Assembly: GCA_016286055.1 (NCBI GenBank)
Contig: JAEERW010000006.1
Span: 1-64,000, forward strand
DNA: 64,000 nt
DNA from: Bacteroidales bacterium
GTDB taxonomy: Bacteria > Bacteroidota > Bacteroidia > Bacteroidales > UBA3824
Direction: 5' to 3'
Shown: one piece after another, positions 17,614 to 26,808 of the stretch
How positions within the stretch are numbered: the first letter of the stretch is position 1
Layout: each line of letters begins with the position of its first letter
Made by a program: the position numbers and the translations under genes
The notes under the pieces: model-generated
The model's input: the letters and a program-made list of their open reading frames with translations, nothing else
What the model was told of the DNA's origin: nothing
The model's database searches: none

Positions 17614-18803
17614 GGAAACTAACTGCATATTTGTTCGTTGTGATGACATTGCTGCCCTTAGCCGCATTGTCGCAAGATACTGTTAATACCGCTCAATTGG
17701 CTTGTGCGGCTTTGAAAAAAGATTGTTTGGATTCAGCATTTGTGTTGGTTAATAGTGCGTTGTCTGAAAAAATCACTCCTCGGAGAATGCTTCTTAAAGG
17801 GGACATTGAGTTTCAACGAAATAACTATGCCGCCGCCGCACGTTGTTACCTTGCCGCTGATAAGATGCGGGCTGGTATTTCTGGCGTTAAAACAGCTGAG
17901 GCATACGCACTTGCTGGAATGATTGATTCTGCTTTTGTAGCTTTGAACGCTTATTGCACCACCGCCGACCGAATATCGTCGGCAAAAATATCCGCTAATT
18001 TGGCCTTTGAAACCCTTAAATCTGATTTACGGTGGCAAAATGTTGAAAATCAAAAAGATATAAATCCAGCATTGAAACAATTGGAAACTGCCGAACACCT
18101 TATAAATACTAATCGCAAAGGCAATGCATTCGAACTGATAAACAAAGTGATTAAGTCGCATCCATCGTATCACAAGGCATGGTATCTGCGAGCGCTTGCA
18201 TACCAAGGCGACCACAACTACAAATCAGCACAATCTGACATTGAACATGCTATAAAACTACGTAGCAAAAATGCGCTATATATCAATACTTTGGCAGAAA
18301 TTCTGTTTGCTCAGCAGAAATATTCCAAAGCTGTTGAAACATGGATCGAGGCTATAAAACTTGATGAAATGATGATAGAAAGCTACCTTGGCGTGGCAAA
18401 ATCGCTTTTGCTAAACAAGGATTACGAAGGCGCTGAAAAATACGCCCGTCTCTATCTGCTTATGTTTAATGATAATGCCGAGGCAGTGTCAATATTGACG
18501 GAATCGCTTGCACAACAGGGCGATTGTATGACGGCGCTTAAAGTGTTGAATTCTGCTAAGAAAAAAGATGCGATGTTTTATCGTTCTCGTGGAATAATAT
18601 ATTTAAAATCAGAAACATATCAGTTTGCCATCGACGACTTTAACCGAGCCATCGACCTCGACCGCACTCTTTACGATATTTATATGCACCGAGGTCTTGC
18701 CTACTATATGCTTGGCAAGAAAGATGACGCCAAAAGAGATTGGAACACAGCAGTAAAGAACCGTGTGTACAAGGCAAACGACTATTTAGAAAAATACAGA
18801 TAA
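17610..18803 (+). CDS. Exported tetratricopeptide-repeat protein
   Basis: A 397-residue protein with a signal peptide (cleavage near ALSQD) followed by about seven TPR-type helical repeats, clearest at residues 185-290 and 325-390 (for example AIDDFNRAIDLDRTLYDIYM). TPR arrays bind protein partners; none can be named here. Its start overlaps the T9SS protein gene by ATGA and the YbbR gene follows after one base, so it may assist envelope assembly of the upstream product. That is an inference from context. Confidence 0.85.
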   Translation: MRKLTAYLFVVMTLLPLAALSQDTVNTAQLACAALKKDCLDSAFVLVNSALSEKITPRRMLLKGDIEFQRNNYAAAARCYLAADKMRAGISGVKTAEAYALAGMIDSAFVALNAYCTTADRISSAKISANLAFETLKSDLRWQNVENQKDINPALKQLETAEHLINTNRKGNAFELINKVIKSHPSYHKAWYLRALAYQGDHNYKSAQSDIEHAIKLRSKNALYINTLAEILFAQQKYSKAVETWIEAIKLDEMMIESYLGVAKSLLLNKDYEGAEKYARLYLLMFNDNAEAVSILTESLAQQGDCMTALKVLNSAKKKDAMFYRSRGIIYLKSETYQFAIDDFNRAIDLDRTLYDIYMHRGLAYYMLGKKDDAKRDWNTAVKNRVYKANDYLEKYR

Positions 18804-18804
18804 C

Positions 18805-19848
18805 ATGGCAACCGGCATACGACGAAAATTTCGAAATCTCAAAGCCGCCTTTCTGAAAATCAGGCGAATGAAAATCAACCGAAACCTATTGGTTTATATG
18901 GTTTCGGTGGTTTTGGCTTCAATATTTTGGTTTCTCAACAAAACCGGCAGTTATATTACCACCTCAAAAGAGTTCAGGGTGGAATATTCTGGTATTCCTG
19001 GCGACAAGATACTCCTTCCAGGAGTCACCACATCATCGCTGAATGTTGGGGTGTCGGTAAAAGGGTCGTTGCTGCTTACTTCGGGTAATTTCCAAGATTT
19101 TTTACGTATTGACCTTTCAAAACTAACCTTGCGCAATGTTCCACATGCAGATTCTACTCTTAAGTATATTTCCGACGATGATATCCGCCAACAGATTGAG
19201 GCTCAGTTGCCTACGGATTTTAAGTTTTTGTCGGTTCAACCCGATACTATATTTTTGGATTTTGGTAGGTCGGTAACCAAAAAAGTGCCGGTGATACTTG
19301 ATGCAGATATTTCATTTGATTCGCAATACCGCGCCGCTGATGGTATTATATTGCAGCCCGACAGTGTGGAAATTAGCACATCTGCCATTATTGCCGACTC
19401 TGTTACCTATGTTAAAACAGAGTATCTAGAACTACTTAACTTGCAAGAGCCTGTGCAGCGTCACGTGCAGTTTATCATTCCGAGCGAAGTTACTTGCCGC
19501 ACACTTTACACCGATTTGAAAATCAACACCGAAAAATATACCGAGCAGACTCTTGTGCTACCCATACGCCAAATCAACACTCCAGATTCTATCCTTATGA
19601 GGGTTTTCCCACAGTCGGCAACCGTTAAATTCTTTGTGGGATGGTCTAACTATCAGCGCATTTCCAAGGATATGTTTTCGATAGCGGTTGACTATGCCGA
19701 CCTTAATTCGCCTTTGAAATCAGATTTGCTTTCTATAAAACTTATCCGCTCTCCTGAAAAACTCGGCGTTACCGACATACGCATATCACCGTCGAGCGTG
19801 GAGTATCTTGTAGAACGTAATGTTAACATTAGCAGTGAGTTGCCATGA
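18805..19848 (+). CDS. YbbR-like (CdaR-type) membrane-anchored protein
   Basis: A 347-residue protein with one N-terminal membrane segment (about 29-46) and an outer part made of YbbR-type beta domains (for example KEFRVEYSGIPGDKI and SVQPDTIFLDFGRSVTKKVPVIL). In Firmicutes, YbbR/CdaR controls the cyclic-di-AMP cyclase CdaA; in Bacteroidota YbbR proteins are frequently found before coaE, as here, and no cyclase gene is adjacent. The stop overlaps coaE (ATGA), indicating coupling. The role is unproven. Confidence 0.85.
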   Translation: MATGIRRKFRNLKAAFLKIRRMKINRNLLVYMVSVVLASIFWFLNKTGSYITTSKEFRVEYSGIPGDKILLPGVTTSSLNVGVSVKGSLLLTSGNFQDFLRIDLSKLTLRNVPHADSTLKYISDDDIRQQIEAQLPTDFKFLSVQPDTIFLDFGRSVTKKVPVILDADISFDSQYRAADGIILQPDSVEISTSAIIADSVTYVKTEYLELLNLQEPVQRHVQFIIPSEVTCRTLYTDLKINTEKYTEQTLVLPIRQINTPDSILMRVFPQSATVKFFVGWSNYQRISKDMFSIAVDYADLNSPLKSDLLSIKLIRSPEKLGVTDIRISPSSVEYLVERNVNISSELP

Positions 19849-20423
19849 AAATTATAGGTCTAACAGGAGGAATAGGCAGTGGTAAGTCTACTGTAGCAAC
19901 AGTTTTTGAGGTTTTTGGTGCAAAACTGTTTATTGCCGATACCGAAGCAAACGTAATCACTGCCACTCATCCAGTGGCTATAAAGCGTATTAGCGATGTT
20001 TTTGGTTCTGAAATATACCAACACGGCATTCTCGACCGTAAGGCATTGTCCGCTATTGTATTTGCCAACCCTGACAAACTCCAAACACTCAATTCCATTG
20101 TCCATCCACTTGTAAAAGAGGCGTTTGACCATTTTGTGCTTAAACATTCAGCCGCACCTTATATTATTATGGAAAGTGCGATATTGGTTCAGTGCGGATT
20201 TTATCGTTTTACCGATTTTAATGTGTTAGTTTCAGCTCCTGAAGATGTCCGTATCCAGAGGGTTATGCAGCGCAACGGAATTTCTGCCGAAGAGGTTCGC
20301 CGCCGCATATCAGCCCAATTGACCGACAATCAAACCTTAGAATACTGCAAATATAATATAGTAAACGATGGGAAAAGGTTGATAATACCTCAGATAGAGG
20401 CTATTTGGAATGGTAATTGTTAG
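19845..20423 (+). CDS. coaE: Dephospho-CoA kinase
   Basis: Catalyses the last step of coenzyme A synthesis, phosphorylating the 3'-OH of dephospho-CoA. It has 192 residues with the P-loop GLTGGIGSGKST at 4-15, the CoaE FIADTEAN motif and the conserved LxxIVHPLV segment. It ends the operon that starts at 14968. The assignment is secure. Confidence 0.96.
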   Translation: MKIIGLTGGIGSGKSTVATVFEVFGAKLFIADTEANVITATHPVAIKRISDVFGSEIYQHGILDRKALSAIVFANPDKLQTLNSIVHPLVKEAFDHFVLKHSAAPYIIMESAILVQCGFYRFTDFNVLVSAPEDVRIQRVMQRNGISAEEVRRRISAQLTDNQTLEYCKYNIVNDGKRLIIPQIEAIWNGNC

Positions 20424-20558
20424 CCATCTAAAAAAAATGTAATTTTTTTTTTCATTATTGATCTTAAATTTCATCTATTATTGCAACAATATAACGCGTA
20501 AGAGCGTTTGACTATTTGAAAAAATATAATAATCATTAACTGTAAAATACTTAAAAAA

Positions 20559-21083
20559 ATGAAAAAACTCACATTATTTCTTGTAGCATCTGTAATGCTC
20601 TCTTCAACATTCCTTTCTGCATCTTGCGACGATGATGATCCCGTTATTGACGAACTCAAAAACACTGCTGATGAATGGGCTTCTCAAAATGCATTAGAAT
20701 CTAATGATTCTTATTATCTCATTGAATACGATGAGACTTTGGTTTACAAAGACGAAAATTCATCTCAAGTTAATCCCAGCAACACTACTATCCCTGTCGA
20801 TATCGACTACAAATCAGTTGATGCCAAAGCTCAGATTTTGAATGAAACCGACATTACAAAATTTGGTACTATTGCTGCAATGTCTCAATTAGATGTAAAA
20901 GCCGAAATCGATCCTTCAACACAAACACCCTTTACAGCTGCATTACTTTTGGCACGTATCAAGATGGGTCAGATTATTGCTATGGATGTTAACGGCAAAA
21001 AGATTGTTGCCAAAGCTGTTGAACTTGACCAGAGCAACAAGTCTGTTCATGTTAAAGGCTACGCATTGTTCCCCAAAGAGTAA
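20559..21083 (+). CDS. Small lipoprotein of unknown function, paralogue A
   Basis: A 174-residue protein with a lipoprotein signal (FLSASC, lipid Cys at 23) and an acidic stretch DDDD after it. The C-terminal half contains MGQIIAMDVNGKKIVAK ... KSVHVKGYALFPK, which lines up with MSSGQVIAF-type and VSISGYVAVPK segments in the next gene, so the two are diverged tandem duplicates. No family was recognised. Acidic residues directly after the lipid Cys fit the outer-surface export signal of Bacteroidota lipoproteins, so it may be displayed on the cell surface. Confidence 0.75.
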   Translation: MKKLTLFLVASVMLSSTFLSASCDDDDPVIDELKNTADEWASQNALESNDSYYLIEYDETLVYKDENSSQVNPSNTTIPVDIDYKSVDAKAQILNETDITKFGTIAAMSQLDVKAEIDPSTQTPFTAALLLARIKMGQIIAMDVNGKKIVAKAVELDQSNKSVHVKGYALFPKE

Positions 21084-21119
21084 CCATTTATTTTATAACC
21101 AACTAAACACTGCAAAACC

Positions 21120-21737
21120 ATGAAAAAGATTAGTTTATTACTTTCATTGGCATTGATGTTTTTCGCCACAACGTTTGTTGCTTGCGAAGATGATCCTCTC
21201 AATATCAATGATATTCAGAACAACGGCGACGAAAACGATAACTATCAGATGTATTCGTTTAACGAAACGCTGAACTATAATTCTACAAAGGCAAGTACAG
21301 GATCTGCTTTCTGTGCTTCAACTCGTCAAGCTGTTCCAGCAACAAGTTCCGATGCCGATTTTTGTGTAGGCACCCAGGGACAATATGGCACATTTGTTTG
21401 CTCGCCTAATGCAAGCCTTTTGGCTCAATGCTACGATGCCAACGGTATTACCTATAGTAACAACAAGTCTGCAAAGATTCAAAACCTTGGTAATGCCGAT
21501 ATTCAAGATTATTTTGATGTCAACACTCTTGATCAGATGACTGTATCTTCTGATTATCTTGGTGGCAAATCGAGCCTTGGTGTTGGAGTAAACCAACTTT
21601 CAAGCGGTCAGGTTATTGCTTTCCAAACATCAGATGGATGCAAGGGCGTTGCCAAGATGTCGTTCTCAAAAGTTACTAAAACTGTTTCTATCTCTGGCTA
21701 CGTAGCTGTACCCAAGAACTCATCTCTTGCTAAATAA
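21120..21737 (+). CDS. Small lipoprotein of unknown function, paralogue B
   Basis: A 205-residue protein with a lipoprotein signal (TFVACEDDP, lipid Cys at 22) and an acidic start, suggesting surface display. Shared blocks with the upstream gene include FNETLNY (YDETLVY in the other), SGQVIAFQTS and SISGYVAVPKN. Unlike the first copy, this one has several extra Cys residues (CAST, CVGT, CSPN, CYDA, CKGV), which may form disulphides. It follows 36 bases after copy A and ends at a strong terminator. Function unknown. Confidence 0.75.
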   Translation: MKKISLLLSLALMFFATTFVACEDDPLNINDIQNNGDENDNYQMYSFNETLNYNSTKASTGSAFCASTRQAVPATSSDADFCVGTQGQYGTFVCSPNASLLAQCYDANGITYSNNKSAKIQNLGNADIQDYFDVNTLDQMTVSSDYLGGKSSLGVGVNQLSSGQVIAFQTSDGCKGVAKMSFSKVTKTVSISGYVAVPKNSSLAK

Positions 21738-21777
21738 TAGGAGACAATAAGGCTCACACATTAATAAGTAATGGCAC

Positions 21778-21811
21778 AAATGGCGGGACTTATGTTCCGC
21801 CATTTTTTTTT
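21778..21811 (+). terminator. Terminator after the lipoprotein pair
   Basis: ATGGCGG (21780-21786) pairs with CCGCCAT (21797-21803) and is followed by a T9 run. Confidence 0.88.
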
Positions 21812-21890
21812 ATCCATTAACTTAACATATCATTAGCAATGTATTCACACTTTTGCGTTTATTTTGCACTCCAAAATAATTGCAGATAAA

Positions 21891-22793
21891 ATGTGGATTC
21901 CATTGGTAATTGCGTCGGCGGTGGTGCTCGGACTGTACGACGTTTGCAAAAAAACTTCGCTTAAAGAGAATGCCGTGCTGGCGGTGATGGTGATTTCGTC
22001 GGGAATGTCGCTACTGATGTTCGCTCCGATATTGATTGATTCGGTGTGCGATTTCGGATGGTTTGCCGGCACTATGTTTGAGACTCCAAAAACTAATGCT
22101 CACAATCAGATGTACCTTATCTTAAAGGCGTTTATAGTGGAGAGTTCGTGGCTGTGCAACTTTTGGGCTATGAAACATTTGCCTATCTCTATTGTTGGAC
22201 CTGTGCGCTCGTCGGCTCCTGCGTGGACACTGCTCGGTGCGGTGCTGATACTTGGCGAAAGACTCAACGCTTGGCAATGGTTGGGCGCGGCTATTATATT
22301 AACGTGTCTTTACCTTTACGCACGGTCGGGTAGGAAAGAGGGTATATCGTTCAGTCACAATAAGTTTGCATTCTTGCTTATAGCCGGAACATTGATTGGC
22401 GCGGCGTCGGCACTTTACGATAAATATCTCTTGCGCACCGTTGAGATGGATAGGATGGAGATGCAGGCGTGGTTCTCGTTTTATCAGTTTCTGATAGCCG
22501 CCATACTCGCCGCTGTGATTTGGTATCCACATCGCGACAAAACCGATAAGTTTAAATTCCGTATTTCGATACCGTTGGTTGGAGTGCTGCTCACAGTGGC
22601 AGATTTTCTATATTTTTACGGATTGAGCCATCCTGAGGCAATGATAGGCATAGTTTCGCTTATCCGCCGCAGCAACGTGGTGATTTCGTTCCTTGCCGGA
22701 GCAGTGCTTTTCCACGAAAAGAATATCCTGCAAAAAAGCCTGATACTCTGTGGAGTGCTGGCAGGCGTGGCGGTACTGTGTTTGGCGAAGTAA
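21891..22793 (+). CDS. EamA-family (drug/metabolite superfamily) transporter
   Basis: A 300-residue inner-membrane protein with about ten hydrophobic segments in two EamA repeats. Typical features are the VGPVRSSAPAWTLLGAVLILGERL block closing repeat one and the SLIRRSNVVISFLAGAVLFHEKN block closing repeat two. The substrate cannot be predicted; relatives move small metabolites or amino acids. The ATG at 21891 is chosen over an upstream in-frame codon because it directly opens the first membrane segment. Confidence 0.85.
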   Translation: MWIPLVIASAVVLGLYDVCKKTSLKENAVLAVMVISSGMSLLMFAPILIDSVCDFGWFAGTMFETPKTNAHNQMYLILKAFIVESSWLCNFWAMKHLPISIVGPVRSSAPAWTLLGAVLILGERLNAWQWLGAAIILTCLYLYARSGRKEGISFSHNKFAFLLIAGTLIGAASALYDKYLLRTVEMDRMEMQAWFSFYQFLIAAILAAVIWYPHRDKTDKFKFRISIPLVGVLLTVADFLYFYGLSHPEAMIGIVSLIRRSNVVISFLAGAVLFHEKNILQKSLILCGVLAGVAVLCLAK

Positions 22794-22822
22794 ATTTTTT
22801 TTATTTTGCTAAAAAGATTTAC

Positions 22823-22830
22823 TAAATTTG
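22823..22830 (+). promoter_or_regulatory. DUF2007 gene promoter -7 element
   Basis: TAAATTTG lies 21 bases before the ATG at 22852; it would overlap the more upstream possible start and so argues against that start. Confidence 0.6.
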
Positions 22831-22851
22831 TACCCTCAAAACAAACACACA

Positions 22852-23085
22852 ATGGAAAAGCAGTATTACAAAGTATTTACAGGTCAGGCTATTGACGTAA
22901 AAATGGTAAAAAATCACTTGGCACAGAACGGCATAAAGAGTTTTGCCGAAAACCGCAACGCTTCGGCGGGCGTGGAGTGGAACAAGCGCGATTTTGACCC
23001 GTTTATGGAACTCAAAGTTGAATCCACCGACTTAGAAAAGGCAGTGAAACTTGTGGATGAGTTTCTTAACACAAAAGCCGAATAA
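22852..23085 (+). CDS. DUF2007-domain protein (putative signal-transducing protein)
   Basis: A 77-residue cytosolic protein with the DUF2007 ferredoxin-like pattern: YYKVFTGQAIDVKMVKNHL at the N-terminus, a central FMELKVES strand and the closing helix DLEKAVKLVDEFL. The family resembles the GlnB fold but no biochemical role is established. It has its own promoter and lies before der. Confidence 0.8.
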   Translation: MEKQYYKVFTGQAIDVKMVKNHLAQNGIKSFAENRNASAGVEWNKRDFDPFMELKVESTDLEKAVKLVDEFLNTKAE

Positions 23086-23101
23086 TTAAAGCATTTATAG
23101 T

Positions 23102-23132
23102 TTTGACATTTAACAATAAAAGACTACATTTG
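23102..23132 (+). promoter_or_regulatory. der promoter
   Basis: TTTG (23102-23105), a 19-base spacer, then TACATTTG (23125-23132), a complete Bacteroidota-type promoter. Confidence 0.78.
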
Positions 23133-23185
23133 CAACCGAATTACTAATCCTTTTGCGACAAAAGCATTTATTAAACTAAAAGAAA

Positions 23186-24493
23186 ATGAGCAACATTGTA
23201 GCCATAGTAGGATGCCCAAACGTAGGCAAATCAACATTTTTCAACCGCCTTACACAATCTCGCGACGCCATTGTGCACGAAACCGCAGGCGTTACTCGCG
23301 ACCGCCATTACGGTAAGAGCGATTGGAACGGTAAAGAATTTTCTGTTATCGATACAGGCGGATACGTCAACAATTCTGACGATATCTTTGAGAACGAAAT
23401 ACAAAAACAGGTGCATTTCGCTATTGAGGAGGCCGACGCCATTATTTTTATGGTGGATGCCAACTTGGGCGTTACTGCTGGCGACGAGGTAATTACCGAC
23501 ATTCTGCGCCGTGCCGACAAACCTGTGTTCCTTACTGTTAACAAAACCGACAATCCCTCGTTGATGATTGAGGCTCAGGCGTTTTACAGTCTTGGCCTTG
23601 GCGATATATACACTATTTCTTCGGCAAGCGGCAGCGGCACAGGCGATTTGTTAGACGCTGTGGTGGCTACTTTTACATCCGACAAGGTGGATGATGAGGC
23701 AGGAATACCAAAGATTGCCATTGTTGGTCGTCCTAATGTGGGCAAATCGTCGTTTATCAATGCGCTCACAGGCACCGAACGCAACATTGTTACCCCTATC
23801 GCAGGCACCACTCGCGACCCCATCAATACCCGTTACCAAAAATTCGGACACGACTTTATTCTTGTGGACACCGCCGGATTGCGCAAGAAATCAAAGGTTT
23901 CGGAAAATATCGAGTTCTACTCGGTGCTCCGCTCGGTACGTGCAATTGAGGAGGCCGATGTATGTATCCTTATGCTCGACGCCACACAGGGTCTTGAATC
24001 TCAGGATATGAATATTTTCCGCCTTATCAAGGAAAACAACAAGGGTCTTGTGGTGGTGGTAAACAAGTGGGACCTCGTGGACAAGAGCGACGACAACAGC
24101 ACTAAAAAATACGAGGAGTACGTTAAAAAAGGTCTCGAACCTTTCGACGATATTCCAGTGATTTTTACCTCTACTGTTACCAAGCAGCGAGTGCTCAAAG
24201 CAATGGAGTCGGCGGTGAGAGTTTACGAAAACCGCACACGCAAGATTTCAACATCGCAACTCAATAAGTGCATTCAGCAATATGTGGAGGAGACTCCTCC
24301 TCCGTCGTGGAAGGGCAAGTTTATCAAGGTGAAATACGCCACACAGTTGCCCACATATTACCCCACGTTTGCGCTTTTCTGCAACCTTCCGCAGTATATA
24401 CGCGACCCCTACAAGCGTTACATCGAAAACCGTTTGCGCAAGGATTTCGACTTCTGCGGTGTGCCTATCAAAGTTTTCTTCCGTAAAAAATAG
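23186..24493 (+). CDS. der: Ribosome biogenesis GTPase Der (EngA)
   Basis: An essential GTPase in 50S subunit assembly. The 435 residues include two consecutive G domains: GCPNVGKST at 9-17 with DTGGY and NKTD, and GRPNVGKSS near 181 with DTAGL and NKWD. A C-terminal KH-like domain ends ...FCGVPIKVFFRKK, the usual Der terminus. A lipoprotein gene begins 4 bases after the stop, so the two are probably cotranscribed. Confidence 0.98.
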   Translation: MSNIVAIVGCPNVGKSTFFNRLTQSRDAIVHETAGVTRDRHYGKSDWNGKEFSVIDTGGYVNNSDDIFENEIQKQVHFAIEEADAIIFMVDANLGVTAGDEVITDILRRADKPVFLTVNKTDNPSLMIEAQAFYSLGLGDIYTISSASGSGTGDLLDAVVATFTSDKVDDEAGIPKIAIVGRPNVGKSSFINALTGTERNIVTPIAGTTRDPINTRYQKFGHDFILVDTAGLRKKSKVSENIEFYSVLRSVRAIEEADVCILMLDATQGLESQDMNIFRLIKENNKGLVVVVNKWDLVDKSDDNSTKKYEEYVKKGLEPFDDIPVIFTSTVTKQRVLKAMESAVRVYENRTRKISTSQLNKCIQQYVEETPPPSWKGKFIKVKYATQLPTYYPTFALFCNLPQYIRDPYKRYIENRLRKDFDFCGVPIKVFFRKK

Positions 24494-24497
24494 AGTT

Positions 24498-25073
24498 ATG
24501 AAGAAGTTAATTACAGTTGCCGCCATTGTTTCAGCATCTATGATATGGATGTCGTGCGAAAAGGTAGAATCTTACAGCGAGATTCCCGAGGTGGAGTTTA
24601 CCAAGGTATACCTTGTCGACACTCTCGACAAACTTAAAAACGAAGTTAAGCATCAGTTGCTCTATTTCAATGTGATAGACGGCGACGGCAATCTCGGATT
24701 AAACAAAGGGGATACCACCGATAAGTTTTCGCCCGAAAGCGAATACTATCACAATCTTTTCCTCTCGGTAAGCGCTAAAAATCAGGACGGTGAATACGCT
24801 CCTCTTACCGAAATCAACGAAAATCTCAAATACCGTATTCCATACAACGAGCCCGTGGGTCAAAACAAATATCTCAAAGCCGAAATCAAGGTGGCAATAG
24901 ATATTCCGCTTGCTTCGGTAAATTACGACACTATCCGTTACGAGTTTTTTGTTTACGACCGCGACCTCAATAAGAGCAACGTTACACAGAGTTGCGCCAT
25001 TCCGCTCAATATTCACGGAACTGTTTTTGCCGATGGAAGCATCAAAAAAGTAAAAGAGAAAGAACAGAAATAA
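24498..25073 (+). CDS. Lipoprotein of unknown function downstream of der
   Basis: A 191-residue protein with signal peptide and lipobox (MIWMSC, lipid Cys at 19). The body is mostly beta strand (HQLLYFNVIDGDGNLGLN, YEFFVYDRDLNKSN), with an FNVxDGDGNLG segment reminiscent of Bacteroidota lipoproteins with an Ig-like fold. No function is assignable. The start at 24498 is certain enough because it opens the signal peptide and lies 4 bases after der; the longer frame inside der is not used. Confidence 0.8.
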   Translation: MKKLITVAAIVSASMIWMSCEKVESYSEIPEVEFTKVYLVDTLDKLKNEVKHQLLYFNVIDGDGNLGLNKGDTTDKFSPESEYYHNLFLSVSAKNQDGEYAPLTEINENLKYRIPYNEPVGQNKYLKAEIKVAIDIPLASVNYDTIRYEFFVYDRDLNKSNVTQSCAIPLNIHGTVFADGSIKKVKEKEQK

Positions 25074-25097
25074 AACACAACATTAAATACAACAAAG

Positions 25098-26738
25098 ATG
25101 AACAAAAGTCCTTTACAGATTGCACGTGCGGCATATCAGCCCAAAGTGCCGGCATCTATCCAAGGTGCTACTAAATTAGTAGAAGGCAAGGCAACCGAAT
25201 CTGTTGCCGACCAAGCCGACATCAAAAAACTTTTCCCCAACACCTACGGTTTGCCTATCGTAACTTTCGAAAAGGCTCAACAGGCAATGTCTACCAAGGC
25301 TATCAACGTAGGCGTTATCCTTTCGGGCGGTCAGGCTCCCGGAGGTCACAATGTTATTTCGGGTATTTTCGACGGTATCAAGGCTATCAACAAGGATTCT
25401 AAACTTTACGGTTTCTTAGGCGGTCCTTCGGGATTGGTTGACCACAAATACATCGAACTCACCGAAGACATCATCAACGAATACCGCAACACCGGCGGTT
25501 TCGACATCATCGGCTCGGGACGTACCAAATTAGAGGAAGTTTCGCAGTTTGACAAAGGTCTTGAAATCTGCAAAAAACTCAATATCAACGCTATCGTTAT
25601 CATCGGCGGCGATGACTCTAACACCAACGCTTGCGTGCTTGCAGAATACTATCTTGCAAAGAACACCGGCATTCAGGTTATCGGCTGTCCCAAAACTATC
25701 GACGGCGACCTCAAAAACGAGATGATTGAAACATCTTTTGGTTTCGACACCGCTACCAAAGTATATTCTGAGGTTATCGGCAACATCGAACGCGACGCCA
25801 ACTCTGCTAAAAAATATTGGCACTTTATTAAACTTATGGGTCGTAGCGCAAGCCACGTTACTCTCGAATGTGCGCTCAAAACTCAGCCCAACATCACCCT
25901 TATCGGTGAGGAAGTTGAAGCCAAAAACCAAACTCTCGACGACGTGGTAACATACATTGCCAACGCTGTTAAGGCTCGTGCCGACAAAGGTTTGAACTTT
26001 GGTATCGTTCTCGTTCCCGAAGGCCTTATCGAGTTTATCCCCGCTATCAAGAAACTTATCGCTGAACTCAACGATATGCTTGCTGCTAATCAGGCAGAGT
26101 TCGATGCTATTCCTGCTGACTTGAAGATTGAATACGTTGTTAATCGTCTTTCTAAGGAAAATGCAGAACTATTCAAGAGCCTTCCTACTGCTGTTTCGCG
26201 CCAACTCGCACTCGAACGCGACCCCCACGGCAACGTACAAGTTTCGCTCATCGAAACCGAACAACTCCTTGCCGAAATGGTGGCTAAGAAACTCGCTGCT
26301 TGGAAGAAAGAAGGCAAATTCAACGGCAAATTCTCTACACAGCACCACTTCTTCGGTTACGAAGGACGTTGCGCTGCTCCTTCTAACTTCGATGCCGACT
26401 ACTGCTACTCGCTTGGTCGTGTGGCTGCATTGCTCATCTCTTCGGGTAAAACTGGCTATATGTCGTCGGTACGCAACACCACCAAACCCGCTACCGAATG
26501 GCTCGCCGGCGGTATTCCTATCACAGCAATGATGAATATGGAAAAACGTAACGGCAAGATGAAACCCGTTATCCAAAAGGCACTTGTAAAACTCGACGGC
26601 GGTCCTTTCAAATTCTTCGCATCAAAACGCGACGAATGGGCTATCGAAACCGCATACGTTTATCCCGGTCCTATTCAGTACTTCGGTCCTGCCGAGGTAG
26701 CCGACATTACCACCGAGACAATTAAATTAGAGCATTAA
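25098..26738 (+). CDS. pfp: PPi-dependent 6-phosphofructokinase
   Basis: Reversibly phosphorylates fructose 6-phosphate with pyrophosphate instead of ATP, linking glycolysis and gluconeogenesis. It has 546 residues, the length of the long clade-II / plant-beta-like enzymes. Visible motifs are [14 protein letters not shown] near residue 72, [10 protein letters not shown] near 170 (GGDD marks PPi use, where ATP enzymes have GGDG), [18 protein letters not shown] and [10 protein letters not shown]. With the PPDK gene at 52 kb it indicates PPi-conserving sugar metabolism. Confidence 0.96.
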   Translation: MNKSPLQIARAAYQPKVPASIQGATKLVEGKATESVADQADIKKLFPNTYGLPIVTFEKAQQAMSTKAINVGVILSGGQAPGGHNVISGIFDGIKAINKDSKLYGFLGGPSGLVDHKYIELTEDIINEYRNTGGFDIIGSGRTKLEEVSQFDKGLEICKKLNINAIVIIGGDDSNTNACVLAEYYLAKNTGIQVIGCPKTIDGDLKNEMIETSFGFDTATKVYSEVIGNIERDANSAKKYWHFIKLMGRSASHVTLECALKTQPNITLIGEEVEAKNQTLDDVVTYIANAVKARADKGLNFGIVLVPEGLIEFIPAIKKLIAELNDMLAANQAEFDAIPADLKIEYVVNRLSKENAELFKSLPTAVSRQLALERDPHGNVQVSLIETEQLLAEMVAKKLAAWKKEGKFNGKFSTQHHFFGYEGRCAAPSNFDADYCYSLGRVAALLISSGKTGYMSSVRNTTKPATEWLAGGIPITAMMNMEKRNGKMKPVIQKALVKLDGGPFKFFASKRDEWAIETAYVYPGPIQYFGPAEVADITTETIKLEH

Positions 26739-26759
26739 CACTGATTTAATGATATTTTA

Positions 26760-26792
26760 AAGGCGGATAGTCAATATGATTATCCGCCTTTT
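26760..26792 (+). terminator. Terminator after pfp
   Basis: AAGGCGGATA (26760-26769) pairs with TATCCGCCTT (26781-26790), followed by a short T run; the MFS promoter begins right after it. Confidence 0.8.
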
Positions 26793-26793
26793 G

Positions 26794-26801
26794 TATTTTT
26801 G
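26794..26801 (+). promoter_or_regulatory. MFS transporter promoter -7 element
   Basis: TATTTTTG matches TAnnTTTG and is 7 bases before the ATG at 26809, implying a very short or nearly leaderless 5' end, or initiation on the transcript from further upstream. Confidence 0.5.
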
Positions 26802-26808
26802 CGGCATT

